Below, piece by piece: positions 46,943-56,169 of a DNA stretch of 64,000 nucleotides. Location: positions 62,001-126,000 of the forward strand of contig JAQQAP010000037.1 of NCBI GenBank assembly GCA_028533045.1, in the 5' to 3' direction. This stretch comes from Spirochaetales bacterium. Lineage in GTDB: Bacteria; Spirochaetota; Spirochaetia; DSM-2461. The translations under genes and the position numbers were made by a program. The notes below the pieces were generated by a model. It did not search any database. It had not been told where the DNA came from and saw only the letters and a list, made by a program, of their open reading frames with translations. The first letter of the stretch is position 1, and every line of letters starts with the position of its first letter.

Positions 46943-47434
46943 TTAGAACCAGAGGCGGAAACCAAGGGCCCCCTGTACACTCCAGGAGGGAAAGTAGATT
47001 TCCGGTTCAAAACCAAGGCCCATAGTGGGAGCTACTTCCATGAAGAACTCCATATATTCTATGGGCTTAATGGTTAAACCAACGGGAACTCTACCTCCCA
47101 GATTAATATCCCATTCATCGTCGTCAATGGTAAAGCCCGCATTAAAACCAAGGCCAATATAGATATCCAAAAGACCAGTCAGGTTTTCCTGGATAACCCA
47201 CCAGTCATCACTCAAATTAAAGTTGATGTAGTCGGAGCCGTTAAAGCCCAGTTTGATGGTTTGAACGGTTCCGGGAAAGGCGGGTGTGTTGATGGTGAGG
47301 GCCCCTCCGGAATTCATCGATTCATTATCATTATCGTATCCGTAGGTAAAGGCCGCTCCCAGGCCGGTATCGGCAAAAAGGGCTCCCGTTGCCAGGAGAG
47401 TCGTTAGGGTTGTAATAAATAATAGTCTCTTCAT
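46943..47434 (-). CDS. Small outer-membrane beta-barrel, DUF3996-like
   Basis: This 163-aa protein has a signal peptide (KRLLFITTLTTLLATGALFA) and an eight-strand-like pattern: GLGAAFTYGYD, LLDIYIGLGFNAGF, VPVGLTIKPIEYMEFFMEVA and a C-terminal GALGFRLWF with terminal Phe. The series ADTGLGAAF, IQE-LTGLLDIYIGLG and RVPVGL resembles DUF3996-type outer-membrane proteins of spirochaetes. Starts at 47464, 47443 and 47434 are all possible; none has a well-placed Shine-Dalgarno, and 47434 is chosen at the signal peptide. It lies downstream of the histidine kinase gene and converges on the Ig-repeat gene with 1 bp between them. Confidence 0.65.
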   Translation of the reverse strand: MKRLLFITTLTTLLATGALFADTGLGAAFTYGYDNDNESMNSGGALTINTPAFPGTVQTIKLGFNGSDYINFNLSDDWWVIQENLTGLLDIYIGLGFNAGFTIDDDEWDINLGGRVPVGLTIKPIEYMEFFMEVAPTMGLGFEPEIYFPSWSVQGALGFRLWF

Positions 47435-47489
47435 AATACTCATTTTTCGGTTATTAACTCCCATTTGTAAATATAAAAATATAAAATAA

Positions 47490-48893
47490 TCAGGGGAGGG
47501 TGATTTGAAAAATCGAACCGCCCCCGGGATTGTCCTTTAAGATAATGCGGCCCTTATGGGCTTCCACTACGGCTTTGACCATACTTAGCCCCAAACCCAT
47601 TCCCGGGCTGGTCCGGCTTTTCTCTCCCCGGTAGAGTCTTTTCCATACGGCGTCTTTTTCCTCTTCGGGAATACCGGGACCATTGTCGCTCACTGTTATG
47701 ACAGTTCCTTTCCCCACAGGGTTTGTCCTGATGGCAAGTTTTACAGTCCCTCCCTCAGGTGTAAATTTGACAGCATTGTCCATGAGGTTCGCCAAAGCCT
47801 GATTAAGACGAACCGGATCGGCTCTAAGGAAGACTTCATCCTCGCAGAAACAGGAAAAATTGAGCCCCCTGTCTTCGGCTACAAAACCATAGAGATCTTC
47901 AAACTGGCCGGTAAGTTCTTTCATATCAATGGGTTCTTCGGTAATCTGGATAAGACCTTTCTCGGCAGCGGAGATGTCCATTAGTGTATTGAGCATGGTA
48001 AGTATGTGACGACTCTCTTCCATGCAGACAACCAGGGCCTCTTCTTTCTCTTCCACCGTACCGTTCAGGGCCAGTTCGGCCCGGCCCATCAGGCGGGTTA
48101 AGGGGGTTCTTAAGTCATGGGCTGTGCTGTCCAAAGTACCCTTGAGCCCCTCTACCAGGTCCTCAATCCGGTCAAGCATATTATTTACCCGCAGAGCCAT
48201 GGAATCTATGTAGTCTCCCGTTCCCCGGGTGGTTAGCCTGTGGTAGATTTCTCCGGTTTCCGCAATTTGTTCAATCTCTCTGTTCAGGTGAGCAATCGGC
48301 CTGAGCGCTCGGGTGGTTACGAAAATCCCCGTAGCAAAAGCCGTAATGGTCAGGATAAGGAAGACCCGGGACGCCACACTTCGAAACCCCGCAATAAGTC
48401 TGTATTGGGAGGCGGAAACAACCCCGCACTGAAGGGTGCTTCCGTCGGAGAGGGGCAGGATGCGGGTTATGAGACTTTTAGAGGGGTCCGGTCCTCTAAG
48501 GTAGAGAATTTGACTGTGATCGTAGTTTTCGACTGCCTTGTAGAGGGGGGCATAGTTAAAGCTCTCCCATCCGGGGGGGACGTAGAAAAAAACCTCTTCC
48601 CCGGAAGCGTCATTAAAACGGAGAAAGTAGGCCATGTAGGGAAGACTTTCGTTCTCTTCCTGGGCCCGTTGGTAAAGTTCTTCTTCTCCGGCCATTTCAT
48701 ACTGGGCCTGGAACATGGCAAGCCTATTGTACATAAATTGCATTTCGTCCTTCAGCAAGGCCGTAAAGGTCGTATAAAAGACCCACAAGGTCAGGACGGT
48801 AAAAAGAATAATAAAGGCAATAGAGAAGACCAGGCCTATTTTAAAATGGATGGAGCGGAAGAAGACCGGGTTAAACCGGTTCTTTGAGAACAT
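47490..48893 (-). CDS. Sensor histidine kinase, CusS-like
   Basis: This 467-aa membrane kinase has two helices (about 20-43 and 176-193) flanking a periplasmic sensor of about 130 residues. HAMP, HisKA with the phosphoacceptor His259 (STAHDLRTPLTRLM), and HATPase_c with the N box NLMDNAVKFTPEGG and G boxes DNGPGIP and GMGLGLSMVKAVVEAHKG follow. It resembles heavy-metal-type kinases (CusS). It overlaps its response regulator gene by 23 bp and has GGGGAG seven nt before the ATG. The stimulus is unknown; the DUF3996-like barrel just downstream may be a target or partner. Confidence 0.92.
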   Translation of the reverse strand: MFSKNRFNPVFFRSIHFKIGLVFSIAFIILFTVLTLWVFYTTFTALLKDEMQFMYNRLAMFQAQYEMAGEEELYQRAQEENESLPYMAYFLRFNDASGEEVFFYVPPGWESFNYAPLYKAVENYDHSQILYLRGPDPSKSLITRILPLSDGSTLQCGVVSASQYRLIAGFRSVASRVFLILTITAFATGIFVTTRALRPIAHLNREIEQIAETGEIYHRLTTRGTGDYIDSMALRVNNMLDRIEDLVEGLKGTLDSTAHDLRTPLTRLMGRAELALNGTVEEKEEALVVCMEESRHILTMLNTLMDISAAEKGLIQITEEPIDMKELTGQFEDLYGFVAEDRGLNFSCFCEDEVFLRADPVRLNQALANLMDNAVKFTPEGGTVKLAIRTNPVGKGTVITVSDNGPGIPEEEKDAVWKRLYRGEKSRTSPGMGLGLSMVKAVVEAHKGRIILKDNPGGGSIFQITLP

Positions 48894-49557
48894 AACCGGC
48901 TCCCCGGACAGTATGAATCAACTTAGGCTCAAATTCCTTGTCTATACGGCTGCGCAGACGGGAGACAAGAACATCCACCACGTTGGTTTGGGGGTCAAAA
49001 TTCCAGTTCCATATTTTTTCCAGAATGAGAGTCTTTGTCAGAACATTGCCCTGATTACGCAGGAAAAGTTCCAGAAGGGCGTATTCTCTAGGCTGAAGTT
49101 CTATCTGCTGGCCGGCCCGCACGACTTTTCGGGAAAGGAGTTCTACCTCAAGGTCGGCGCAGCTCAGGCGGGTAACTTCCCGGCTTTCATGGCCCGATCC
49201 CGCCCGGCGTACCAGGGTTTCAATTCTCACGAGGAGTTCGGAAAAGGCGAAGGGTTTGGTCAAATAGTCATCGCCTCCTGCCTTGAGTCCGGTGACTCTG
49301 TCGTCAACGGTCTGCTTGGCGCTAAGTATCAGAACGGGAAAGTTCTTCCCTCCGTTGCGCAATTCATTCAGTACATCGAGACCTTCCATTCCGGGAAGCA
49401 TCAGGTCAAGTATAACTGCTTCATATTCTCCTGACAGACCCATCATCAGTCCGTCATCTCCCCGTTCGGCCCAGTCAAGACTGTGCCCTTCCTGTTCAAA
49501 ACCTTTCTGAATGAACGAACCGATTCCCCGGTCGTCTTCAATTAGTAAAATTTTCAA
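48871..49557 (-). CDS. OmpR-family response regulator (TTG start)
   Basis: This 228-aa regulator has a receiver domain with acidic pocket Glu7-Asp8-Asp9 and phosphoacceptor Asp51 (VILDLMLPG), KPF near residue 100, and a C-terminal winged-helix DNA-binding domain (ELQPREYALLELFLRN; VLVSRLRSRIDKEFE; TVRGAGYVL). The start is put at TTG 49557, overlapping the FHA-GGDEF stop as TTGA, with GGAGG a few nt upstream. An ATG at 49569 would place the Shine-Dalgarno inside the protein and add four atypical residues. It is coupled to the kinase gene downstream. Confidence 0.92.
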   Translation of the reverse strand: MKILLIEDDRGIGSFIQKGFEQEGHSLDWAERGDDGLMMGLSGEYEAVILDLMLPGMEGLDVLNELRNGGKNFPVLILSAKQTVDDRVTGLKAGGDDYLTKPFAFSELLVRIETLVRRAGSGHESREVTRLSCADLEVELLSRKVVRAGQQIELQPREYALLELFLRNQGNVLTKTLILEKIWNWNFDPQTNVVDVLVSRLRSRIDKEFEPKLIHTVRGAGYVLKEPV

Positions 49558-50483
49558 GTTTCCTCCCATTCAACCCGGTTTCTCCCGTTGTTTTTGGCCC
49601 GGTAAAGGGCTCTGTCCGCTGCGGCGATAAGATCTTCTGCGGTGGCACATCTTTCGCTAACTCCCGCTACTCCCAGGGAAATGGTCACCTTAACACCGGC
49701 TTCTTTAACGACATTGTCACAAATACGCTGACGGCACATGTCGGCCATGGTCAGGGCGTGGTCAGGTGTTGTTTCGGGCAGGATGAAGGCCATTTCTTCC
49801 CCTCCGTAACGGCAGAGAATATCCATATTACGGCTGGTCACTTTAAGTATTCGGGCGACAGTGCTAAGCACTTCATCTCCCTTTTGATGGCCGTAGGCGT
49901 CATTAAACTTTTTAAACCGGTCTATATCAATCATAATCAGGCTCAAGGGACGGTTGTACCGTACGGCCCGTTCAATTTCCTCTTCCAGTTTTTCATCCAT
50001 ATAACGGCGATTATAGAGCCCGGTAAGACCGTCTTTATTGGCTCTGAGAGAGAGGGATTCCCGCTTGTTGTTGAAAAATTGCTTGAGCCCCTCAATTCTT
50101 TCGGCGATACCCGGATCATCCACATCGTTCATCAGTTTGGATATCCGGTTTTCGAAAAGCATTGTGTCGCTGGGAAGAGCATCGGAAGGGGTGAGGTCCG
50201 CTTCGCGGGATACGAGCTCTAAATTACAGGATCCTATACGGAATTTTCCGTTGTCACGAAGGGGTATTTCCGTAATCCGTTCTCCCTCTACGAATGTCCC
50301 GTTGGTGCTGCCAAGGTCGCGAAGAATAAATGAGTCCCCCCGGCCTTCCAGAACAGCGTGATTTCGGGAAACCGATTTTTCAGGAAGAATAATACTGTTG
50401 TCCCAGTTTCTTCCCAGGGTGTAGGAGCGGTTGGGAGATATCTCGCTTTTCTTGTCCAGATAGTAAAGATGAAAAATCTTCAT
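49554..50483 (-). CDS. FHA-GGDEF protein, putative diguanylate cyclase
   Basis: This 309-aa soluble protein has an N-terminal FHA phosphothreonine-binding domain (residues 20-90; LGRNWDNSI, SRNHAVLEG, GSTNGTFVEG) and a C-terminal GGDEF domain (about 148-305). The signature is GGEEM at 227-231 rather than GG(D/E)EF. The inhibitory I-site RxxD is present at 218-221 (RNMD), five residues before it, and YNRRYMDEKL, DIDRFKKFND and SLGVAG are intact. It probably makes c-di-GMP under control of a phosphoprotein partner. The gene has its own promoter and is translationally coupled to the two-component system downstream. Confidence 0.88.
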   Translation of the reverse strand: MKIFHLYYLDKKSEISPNRSYTLGRNWDNSIILPEKSVSRNHAVLEGRGDSFILRDLGSTNGTFVEGERITEIPLRDNGKFRIGSCNLELVSREADLTPSDALPSDTMLFENRISKLMNDVDDPGIAERIEGLKQFFNNKRESLSLRANKDGLTGLYNRRYMDEKLEEEIERAVRYNRPLSLIMIDIDRFKKFNDAYGHQKGDEVLSTVARILKVTSRNMDILCRYGGEEMAFILPETTPDHALTMADMCRQRICDNVVKEAGVKVTISLGVAGVSERCATAEDLIAAADRALYRAKNNGRNRVEWEET

Positions 50484-50490
50484 GCTGTGT

Positions 50491-50519
50491 ATTATAGCTT
50501 ATGATCTACCGTTTAACAA
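50491..50519 (-). promoter_or_regulatory. Strong promoter with leaderless spacing (FHA-GGDEF gene)
   Basis: On the reverse strand TTGTTA (50519-50514), a 17-bp spacer and a perfect TATAAT (50496-50491) are followed after 7 nt by ATG 50483. No Shine-Dalgarno is present, so the mRNA should start at or next to the AUG. The remaining 45 bp of this gap show nothing. Confidence 0.6.
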
Positions 50520-50563
50520 TAAATGGCACTATTACAGTTTTGAAAACCCACAGTATTCATCTT

Positions 50564-53500
50564 TCAGAACGTCAGAGTTAGTTCAACACCCACTTCCGAG
50601 CCCAGGGTTGTTTCCGTTTCATCCACTTCCACGCCTGCTTTGAACCAGGCTTCCAGGGTTCCCAAGTCATCAATATAGAGTGTTGATTCATGGGTTAAGC
50701 CGATTTCGTGGGACCAGTCGTCTTCATCATCGTAGGAAAATTCATAACTTAGTTCTTCCGAGTTGGCCACATAACTCTCCTTATCCAGGATATACTGGGA
50801 GAGGGGAATCTTGCGGTAGGGTTCACGCTCTTTGTCCCAATCGTAGGAGAGGGAGAGCTGTTCCGTCGTTGAGGAACCGTCAAAATCGTAGGTCAGGTCA
50901 TTTTCTAAATTAAAAGAGGAGCCCCCTTCTCCCTGGAAACGGGTATAACTGTTCCAGGAGAAGCTTTCCCCCGCAGGATAATAGTCGTTTTTTTCTTCAA
51001 AGCTGAGCGTAAAGGAGTTGGCAATTTCCTCTGTGGTGTAGAAGTCAAAAGTCGGTTTAACCCCAAAGCTGCCAAAGAGGTTGAGGGCTCGTTGCTGGAG
51101 GGTAAAATCCCAGGTGTTTTTAAAGTAGCGTGAATCGGTTTCCCCTTCGTAGAGTCTGGAAAAGGTGGCTTGGGCCAGTGAGGGCAGGTAGAGATCTTTT
51201 GTACTGGAACCGTAGTTCCGTGTGAGGGTTAATCCCAATTCGGGGGTGTAACTGTAGGTTCCCTCTTCCGGGAGAGTGTTCATCACATCGGCGCTGTCGG
51301 CCAGCTCCCAGAAGGGGATAAAGTGGGTTAGGGGAAGGACCGGACCCACCTGTTTTCCCCAGTTTTCGTAGTCCGATGAGAAACTTCCCGAATAGTCTTC
51401 CTCTTCTGTTACGGAAAGGGTACGGCTGTATTCGGGAGTCAGAGTTATATTCTGACTTCCTCCAAAGCTGATGGGAAGGGAAAGGGTCGTGTCCAGTTCA
51501 CTCGTCTGTTCCCAGTCGGAACTGTAGTCCAAGTCGGTACTTAAACTGACGTCAAGGGAGGGAGAAAAACGTTCACCTTTGTATGTGAGGGAAAAATCTC
51601 CGTCCGTGGCCCGGTCGTCTACCTCCGTTTCATCGGGGATGAAGTAGGTCCAGGAGTCAGCCCATACGGTAAAATAGCCTGAATTGTGCTTTTCCTCTTC
51701 ATCCGATTCAATGGACCAGTCACTTTCCAGGGAACTCTTCCATTTCTCTCCGGAATAGTTTAGCTCCGCCGACCACTCCTGTTCCAGTTCTTCCTGTTCC
51801 AGTACCGCTTCATGGTCTCCCGTCAGAGTCACCCTACCGGTCGGCTTGACCGTGGCCGAAGCGGTGTGGCTCAGGAGGGGCGAGTCGCTGTCATCGCCCA
51901 GGGCAAAAGACTCTTCCACCACGACAGGGGAATCGGCGGTGGGAAATTCCAGACTGTGGCCGCCCCAAAGGGCATAGGTTCCGTCTTCGTAGCTTCCGTC
52001 TCCCTGTATCCCCACTCCCAGATACATGATGTCCACGCCGGTCAAGCCGTCGAAGGAGAGGGAGCCTTCATCGTCGGCCATTCCTCCGTTTCTCCCGGTG
52101 GCCGAAGCATAGGTGGAGAGGTCCAGTGAGTAGTTGGCCAGCCATTTGAAGCCCTTCGCTCCTGTGAGGATCTCTTCCCGGTCATATTCAAGATTTACCG
52201 TAGCCTTTCCATTGAGGGCCAGAATCGATTCCTCAAAGTAAAGTTCGTCCACATAGAAGGTTCCCGAACTTGATCCGGTCCCGCTAAAGAAGACTCGGCT
52301 GACCGATGTGACTCCCGAGTCGATATCAAGACTGATGTTTTGGGCGCCCTCATCGAAGGTGGCCCTCTCTTCGCTTAAGTCTATGGTGACCTTCTGCCAG
52401 TCCGTAACGGTCCCGTCCGCTTCCCAGGAGAGGGTAATACCTTCGTAATCCGTATCGGTGAGTTCCATGGTAAAGGTGCCCGTGCTATCTTCCGTTTTGA
52501 CAAAGAAAATAAGTTTGCCGAATTCCCGGGGATCCTGGGCGTCGATCCAGCTGACCGCTTCCCAGTCGTCGCTTGTATCCAGTCCGCTCCAGCTGATTTT
52601 GGCCACCCTTTGATCGGAATCGTCCGAGTGAAACTGGTCTATTTCGTCGGAGTAGGCCGACTCCAAATCATCGTCATCCTCTTCGCTCTGACTGACTTCT
52701 GCGTCGGTTTCGCTGCTGTTGAGGGTCATGGCGAAGGTTTGTCCCACGAATTCGACCTCACCCAGGTAGACCGTACTGTTCCCATCTTCCCAGTAGTCGT
52801 CGGCGTAGTTGTCTCCGGTAGTGCCCCCGTTGGCAAAGATAAAACGGAGGGAACGGGTGGCCGAGAGGCATTGGCGGTCGTCCGAGTCCAGTTCCCAGGT
52901 GACCTGTGTCCAGCTACTACTCAGATCAGCTGCGTCGATAATATGGGTGGCCACCAGGGAGTCGTCATAGTCTTCTATGGTGTCGTCATCGTCAAAATCG
53001 TCGTATTCACCCACCTCTCCCAGTTTGAGAACGATATCTCCGGGAGTGCCGCTGGGGACTTGTACGTAGAAGCGAACTTCCTGTAGGGTGGAGTAGTCTG
53101 CCGTACCGCTGGAGGTAAGGTGGAGGTCCGCACCGGTCCATTCCCCGTCTTCCAGGGTAAAGACCGATTCGAGCATGTAGTCGTCGATATAGGCTGTGGT
53201 CGAGTCCGCCTCAAGAGGACCGTCACCGTCGTTCATTACAATGTAATCAGCTTCGTCATAATCGTTATCCGTTTCTCCCTCTCCCGCCTTTGGTTCTGCC
53301 AGGGCTTCTTCGTAGACCGGATAGGATGAGAGAGCATCCTCCATGCCCATAACGCTCTGCAGGCCGTCGGCATCGCCCAAATCAGCTTCACCAACCAGTT
53401 CGGTGGTCAGGCTGAATGACTCGTTTGTGTGATCCCAGGTGGTTCCCAGAGAAAGGGTTCCCCCGTCGGGGGTGGAGTAGTCCGTTCCGTCGGGGAAGAC

Positions 53501-55138
53501 CCAGTTGAAGGAGGCGGCCAGTTCGATTTTGTCCTTTTCGGAGAGGGTAAAGCGGTTCCCCTGGTAAATCAGCATCTCCTGCCCTTCAAAGCTGAGGGCT
53601 TCCTGGCGGTAGGAGATGACGATGCGGTCGTCGGGGAAGATGTAGCGGTTGAAGGTGATTTCCCCTGTGTCGCCGTCCAGGCTGTAGTTGTACTCCGATT
53701 CGCCGTTTACCGTAATACTTACCGAACCGGCTACGACTCCGCTCCCCAGGGTGTAGCCGCTGGAGCTGTTTTTGGTTATGAGTTGGAGCTGTTCCGAAAC
53801 CAGATCGGAGTCGTTGTAAGGGGCGTTTCCGTAGACTTCCGGATGGGTGTCCCCCAGGGGGTAGCGGTTCAGAGCGTCCCGGTCGTCCGAATCGGAGCGG
53901 TAGAGGGTGATAATATTGTCGGAAGTGTCCGCTTCCCAGGAGAAGTCGTCGGGGGTATCCGTTTCGTCCCCGTTCCGGTCTACCAGGTTCAGGTCGTTGC
54001 GCCAGCTATCGGAAGAGAGGCTTTGGCTGTAGGAGTAGCGGCTGTAGACGGCAAAGGGGGAGAAACGGTCCGGCTCGTAGATGAGGAGACAGTCATTTCC
54101 GTCGATGCTTTCCAGGCGGGATTCGTTCCAGTTCCGGTCCAGAGTGTCGTAGGGGTCTTCTGTGGTCCAGGTAAATGCTTCCGGTGTTCCATCCACATCG
54201 GGAATACCCGTATCGAGGCCCGTGGGAGGGATGATTGAATCATCTCCCAATTCATCAGCTCCTATCTCATAAGTTCCAACCGTATAAAACACCGCAATAG
54301 GACCGTCTTCGTCATCCTCTATTGTCAGAATCCCCTTTTCGCTGTCCAAAAGGTAGTCCCCCTCTTCGGCCAGGCGATAGCTGTAGTTAGAGGTGGAGGC
54401 GTCGTAATCTCCGTCGTCATCCTGTATATAGACCAGAAGGTCCTCGGACTCCACATCGCTGTCGGGGAGGACGAATTTCCGGTTTTCCAAATAGTCGTAG
54501 AGTTCAAAGTACTCTTCATCAGCCTCAAAGGAGCCAATGTAGGTCTTGCTGTCTTCCCAGGTGCCGTCAAATCGGACCATGAATTCATTCTGCATCTTTT
54601 CCGTTTCACCTTTTATGGTGAGTCCCGGAGTATTGTATTCGGGGCTGGAAACGGAGAGGCCTGCATAGCTGTCTGTGGTTATATCCGTATTTCCGATTTT
54701 GACTGACTGGAGGTATTCATCATCGGCGCCCTGGTATCCTACGAGATAGGTATTGTAGTCGTAGTCTTCCACGACGCTGGTTTCCAAAAAATAGCGGTCG
54801 TCTATCCAGAGGGAGAGGAGAAGGTCCGGGGCCTGCTCAAAGAAAAATCCGTCGGTATAGTCCGAATAGGTGGAGCTCCAATCCATAGAACCTTCATCCA
54901 CGGAAAAGGCCAGCCCGGCGGAAAAAGTAAAACGCCAATAGCCGTCCCAGTAAAAGTCCACATTGCTGTCGTCCAGGGAATAGGACCATATATGGGAAGG
55001 GGCTTCTTCCTGAATTTCTCCCGTTTCACCTTCTTCTGTGGTTGATTCGGAAAGGCTTGTTTCTTCCGCAAAGAGAAGGGCGGAGAAAAGAAACAGGAGG
55101 AGTAGGGCAGCAAAAAAAGTGTGTGCTTTTATTTTCAC
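50564..55138 (-). CDS. Large outer-membrane protein, possibly SprA-like (1524 aa)
   Basis: A signal peptide (cleavage near Ala24, LLFA|EE) is followed by a beta-rich protein ending in GVELTLTF. The N-terminal third has phrases recalling SprA/Sov of Bacteroidota: YLVGYQGADDEYLQSVKIGN, then LLVYIQDDDGDYD, EEGDYLLDSEKGILTI and SLDGDTGEITFNRYIFPDDR. The middle contains two jelly-roll, CBM-like segments (DLSSSWTQVTWELDS; TDWQKVTIDLSEERA with GTFYVDELYFEES). The last roughly 500 residues alternate like barrel strands. The start is GTG 55138 without a Shine-Dalgarno. SprA forms the type 9 secretion channel, but the relation here is only a pattern resemblance and the protein is much shorter. Confidence 0.55.
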   Translation of the reverse strand: MKIKAHTFFAALLLLFLFSALLFAEETSLSESTTEEGETGEIQEEAPSHIWSYSLDDSNVDFYWDGYWRFTFSAGLAFSVDEGSMDWSSTYSDYTDGFFFEQAPDLLLSLWIDDRYFLETSVVEDYDYNTYLVGYQGADDEYLQSVKIGNTDITTDSYAGLSVSSPEYNTPGLTIKGETEKMQNEFMVRFDGTWEDSKTYIGSFEADEEYFELYDYLENRKFVLPDSDVESEDLLVYIQDDDGDYDASTSNYSYRLAEEGDYLLDSEKGILTIEDDEDGPIAVFYTVGTYEIGADELGDDSIIPPTGLDTGIPDVDGTPEAFTWTTEDPYDTLDRNWNESRLESIDGNDCLLIYEPDRFSPFAVYSRYSYSQSLSSDSWRNDLNLVDRNGDETDTPDDFSWEADTSDNIITLYRSDSDDRDALNRYPLGDTHPEVYGNAPYNDSDLVSEQLQLITKNSSSGYTLGSGVVAGSVSITVNGESEYNYSLDGDTGEITFNRYIFPDDRIVISYRQEALSFEGQEMLIYQGNRFTLSEKDKIELAASFNWVFPDGTDYSTPDGGTLSLGTTWDHTNESFSLTTELVGEADLGDADGLQSVMGMEDALSSYPVYEEALAEPKAGEGETDNDYDEADYIVMNDGDGPLEADSTTAYIDDYMLESVFTLEDGEWTGADLHLTSSGTADYSTLQEVRFYVQVPSGTPGDIVLKLGEVGEYDDFDDDDTIEDYDDSLVATHIIDAADLSSSWTQVTWELDSDDRQCLSATRSLRFIFANGGTTGDNYADDYWEDGNSTVYLGEVEFVGQTFAMTLNSSETDAEVSQSEEDDDDLESAYSDEIDQFHSDDSDQRVAKISWSGLDTSDDWEAVSWIDAQDPREFGKLIFFVKTEDSTGTFTMELTDTDYEGITLSWEADGTVTDWQKVTIDLSEERATFDEGAQNISLDIDSGVTSVSRVFFSGTGSSSGTFYVDELYFEESILALNGKATVNLEYDREEILTGAKGFKWLANYSLDLSTYASATGRNGGMADDEGSLSFDGLTGVDIMYLGVGIQGDGSYEDGTYALWGGHSLEFPTADSPVVVEESFALGDDSDSPLLSHTASATVKPTGRVTLTGDHEAVLEQEELEQEWSAELNYSGEKWKSSLESDWSIESDEEEKHNSGYFTVWADSWTYFIPDETEVDDRATDGDFSLTYKGERFSPSLDVSLSTDLDYSSDWEQTSELDTTLSLPISFGGSQNITLTPEYSRTLSVTEEEDYSGSFSSDYENWGKQVGPVLPLTHFIPFWELADSADVMNTLPEEGTYSYTPELGLTLTRNYGSSTKDLYLPSLAQATFSRLYEGETDSRYFKNTWDFTLQQRALNLFGSFGVKPTFDFYTTEEIANSFTLSFEEKNDYYPAGESFSWNSYTRFQGEGGSSFNLENDLTYDFDGSSTTEQLSLSYDWDKEREPYRKIPLSQYILDKESYVANSEELSYEFSYDDEDDWSHEIGLTHESTLYIDDLGTLEAWFKAGVEVDETETTLGSEVGVELTLTF

Positions 55139-55199
55139 TATGTATTATTATTTACATGAATCGAGCTAAAAATCAAGAAGTCCGACTTTGTCAGCCTTC

Positions 55200-55229
55200 T
55201 TGTTCGGCAATGCCGCCGTCAGGTATTTT
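55200..55229 (+). promoter_or_regulatory. Candidate promoter of the 310-aa gene
   Basis: TTGTTC (55200-55205), an 18-bp spacer and TATTTT (55224-55229) lie 5 nt before ATG 55235, again a leaderless-type spacing. A short palindrome CGGCA-A-TGCCG (55205-55215) lies within the spacer. The opposite gene (GTG 55138) has TAATAA about 6 nt before its start. Confidence 0.35.
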
Positions 55230-55234
55230 ATATT

Positions 55235-56167
55235 ATGAATGAGAATAACAGAATCGACAGAGAAAAGGCGCAGCAGTTTGTTATACGGCTTATGTCCAAT
55301 CCGGCCCTTCAAGGATTGGCTCCTCTGAAAAAGGAGCAGCAAATAGCCTACTTCCTCAAGGTGAATGAAGAACAGCTTCTTCCCACTCTATGTTCTCCGG
55401 CATTTTTCCCGGGTATGGACCGCAAGCAAATTAATGCCTTGCTAATAGGGGTTCTCAGGGAAATGACAAATCAAACGATTCTTCCTCCCCTTAAACAATT
55501 CATTACCGGTTCTCTCCGTCCCTCTGCTCTTAGCTGTGCGGTAAAGGATAAGGATGCGAATATTAATGCCATGAGAGAAGCCTTGTGGAAGATGACTACT
55601 TCCGTTCTTTCTTCTTCCGAAGGCCGGGACGGTCTTATTCCGGCAATTACCCTCTTTGCTTCACCCCTTTTTAACCGTTATGTTCCCCAGTTTATCACCC
55701 GTCAGAAATATATCTCTTTTGAGATACGTATGGTGCAGCGCTTTAAAGAAATTCCTGAGAATATTGTGGATATTCTAAAATTGACAGTTCTTCTCAAACC
55801 CATTGTTCATACTTTTCTTGATAATACGGGGGAGCTTATCAACGGCTGTATCTCTCTTCCCTATGCGAATCAGATTGTTCGTCAGCTTCATGAAAAATAT
55901 CCCGCCCTGCCGGAAATACTTCTTCAAGGAATCGTTCATTCCAATGTCTCCTTTGCCGAGAGCCGGGACCTTCCCGCAACAAGCCGGCTAGGTGCGATTT
56001 TTACTCAAAGGGCGATTAACTGGAATCCGGATCAGAAAATTGACCGGGGGGCGGAAAGTTCCGATAAAAGTTGGTTCAGTATTGCCCGTAAAAACTATAA
56101 ATATTACGGTTACGACATGGATATGCTCATGGAATTATATAATATTGCGGCAGAGATGGGGTGGTAG
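55235..56167 (+). CDS. Unrecognised cytoplasmic protein, coupled to a voltage-sensor protein
   Basis: This 310-aa protein is predominantly helical in appearance, with no signal peptide, membrane helix or nucleotide-binding motif. Visible features are an N-terminal helical stretch (about 8-110), ISFEIRMVQRFKEIPENIVD near residue 165, and a C-terminal aromatic segment ARKNYKYYGYDMDMLMELYN. I do not recognise the family. Its stop is 2 bp before the ATG of the voltage-sensor/HAMP-like protein, so the two are surely cotranscribed and may work together. Confidence 0.7.
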   Translation: MNENNRIDREKAQQFVIRLMSNPALQGLAPLKKEQQIAYFLKVNEEQLLPTLCSPAFFPGMDRKQINALLIGVLREMTNQTILPPLKQFITGSLRPSALSCAVKDKDANINAMREALWKMTTSVLSSSEGRDGLIPAITLFASPLFNRYVPQFITRQKYISFEIRMVQRFKEIPENIVDILKLTVLLKPIVHTFLDNTGELINGCISLPYANQIVRQLHEKYPALPEILLQGIVHSNVSFAESRDLPATSRLGAIFTQRAINWNPDQKIDRGAESSDKSWFSIARKNYKYYGYDMDMLMELYNIAAEMGW

Positions 56168-56169
56168 AG

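Noticed and set aside
53429-54238. 269-codon forward frame in the SprA-like gene
   Set aside because: It is the antisense shadow of an acidic beta-rich protein; no start context or motif supports it.
55205-55215. Short CGGCA-A-TGCCG palindrome as an integron-type or transposon end
   Set aside because: It has no integrase, partner repeat or target duplication nearby; it is probably chance or a small operator.
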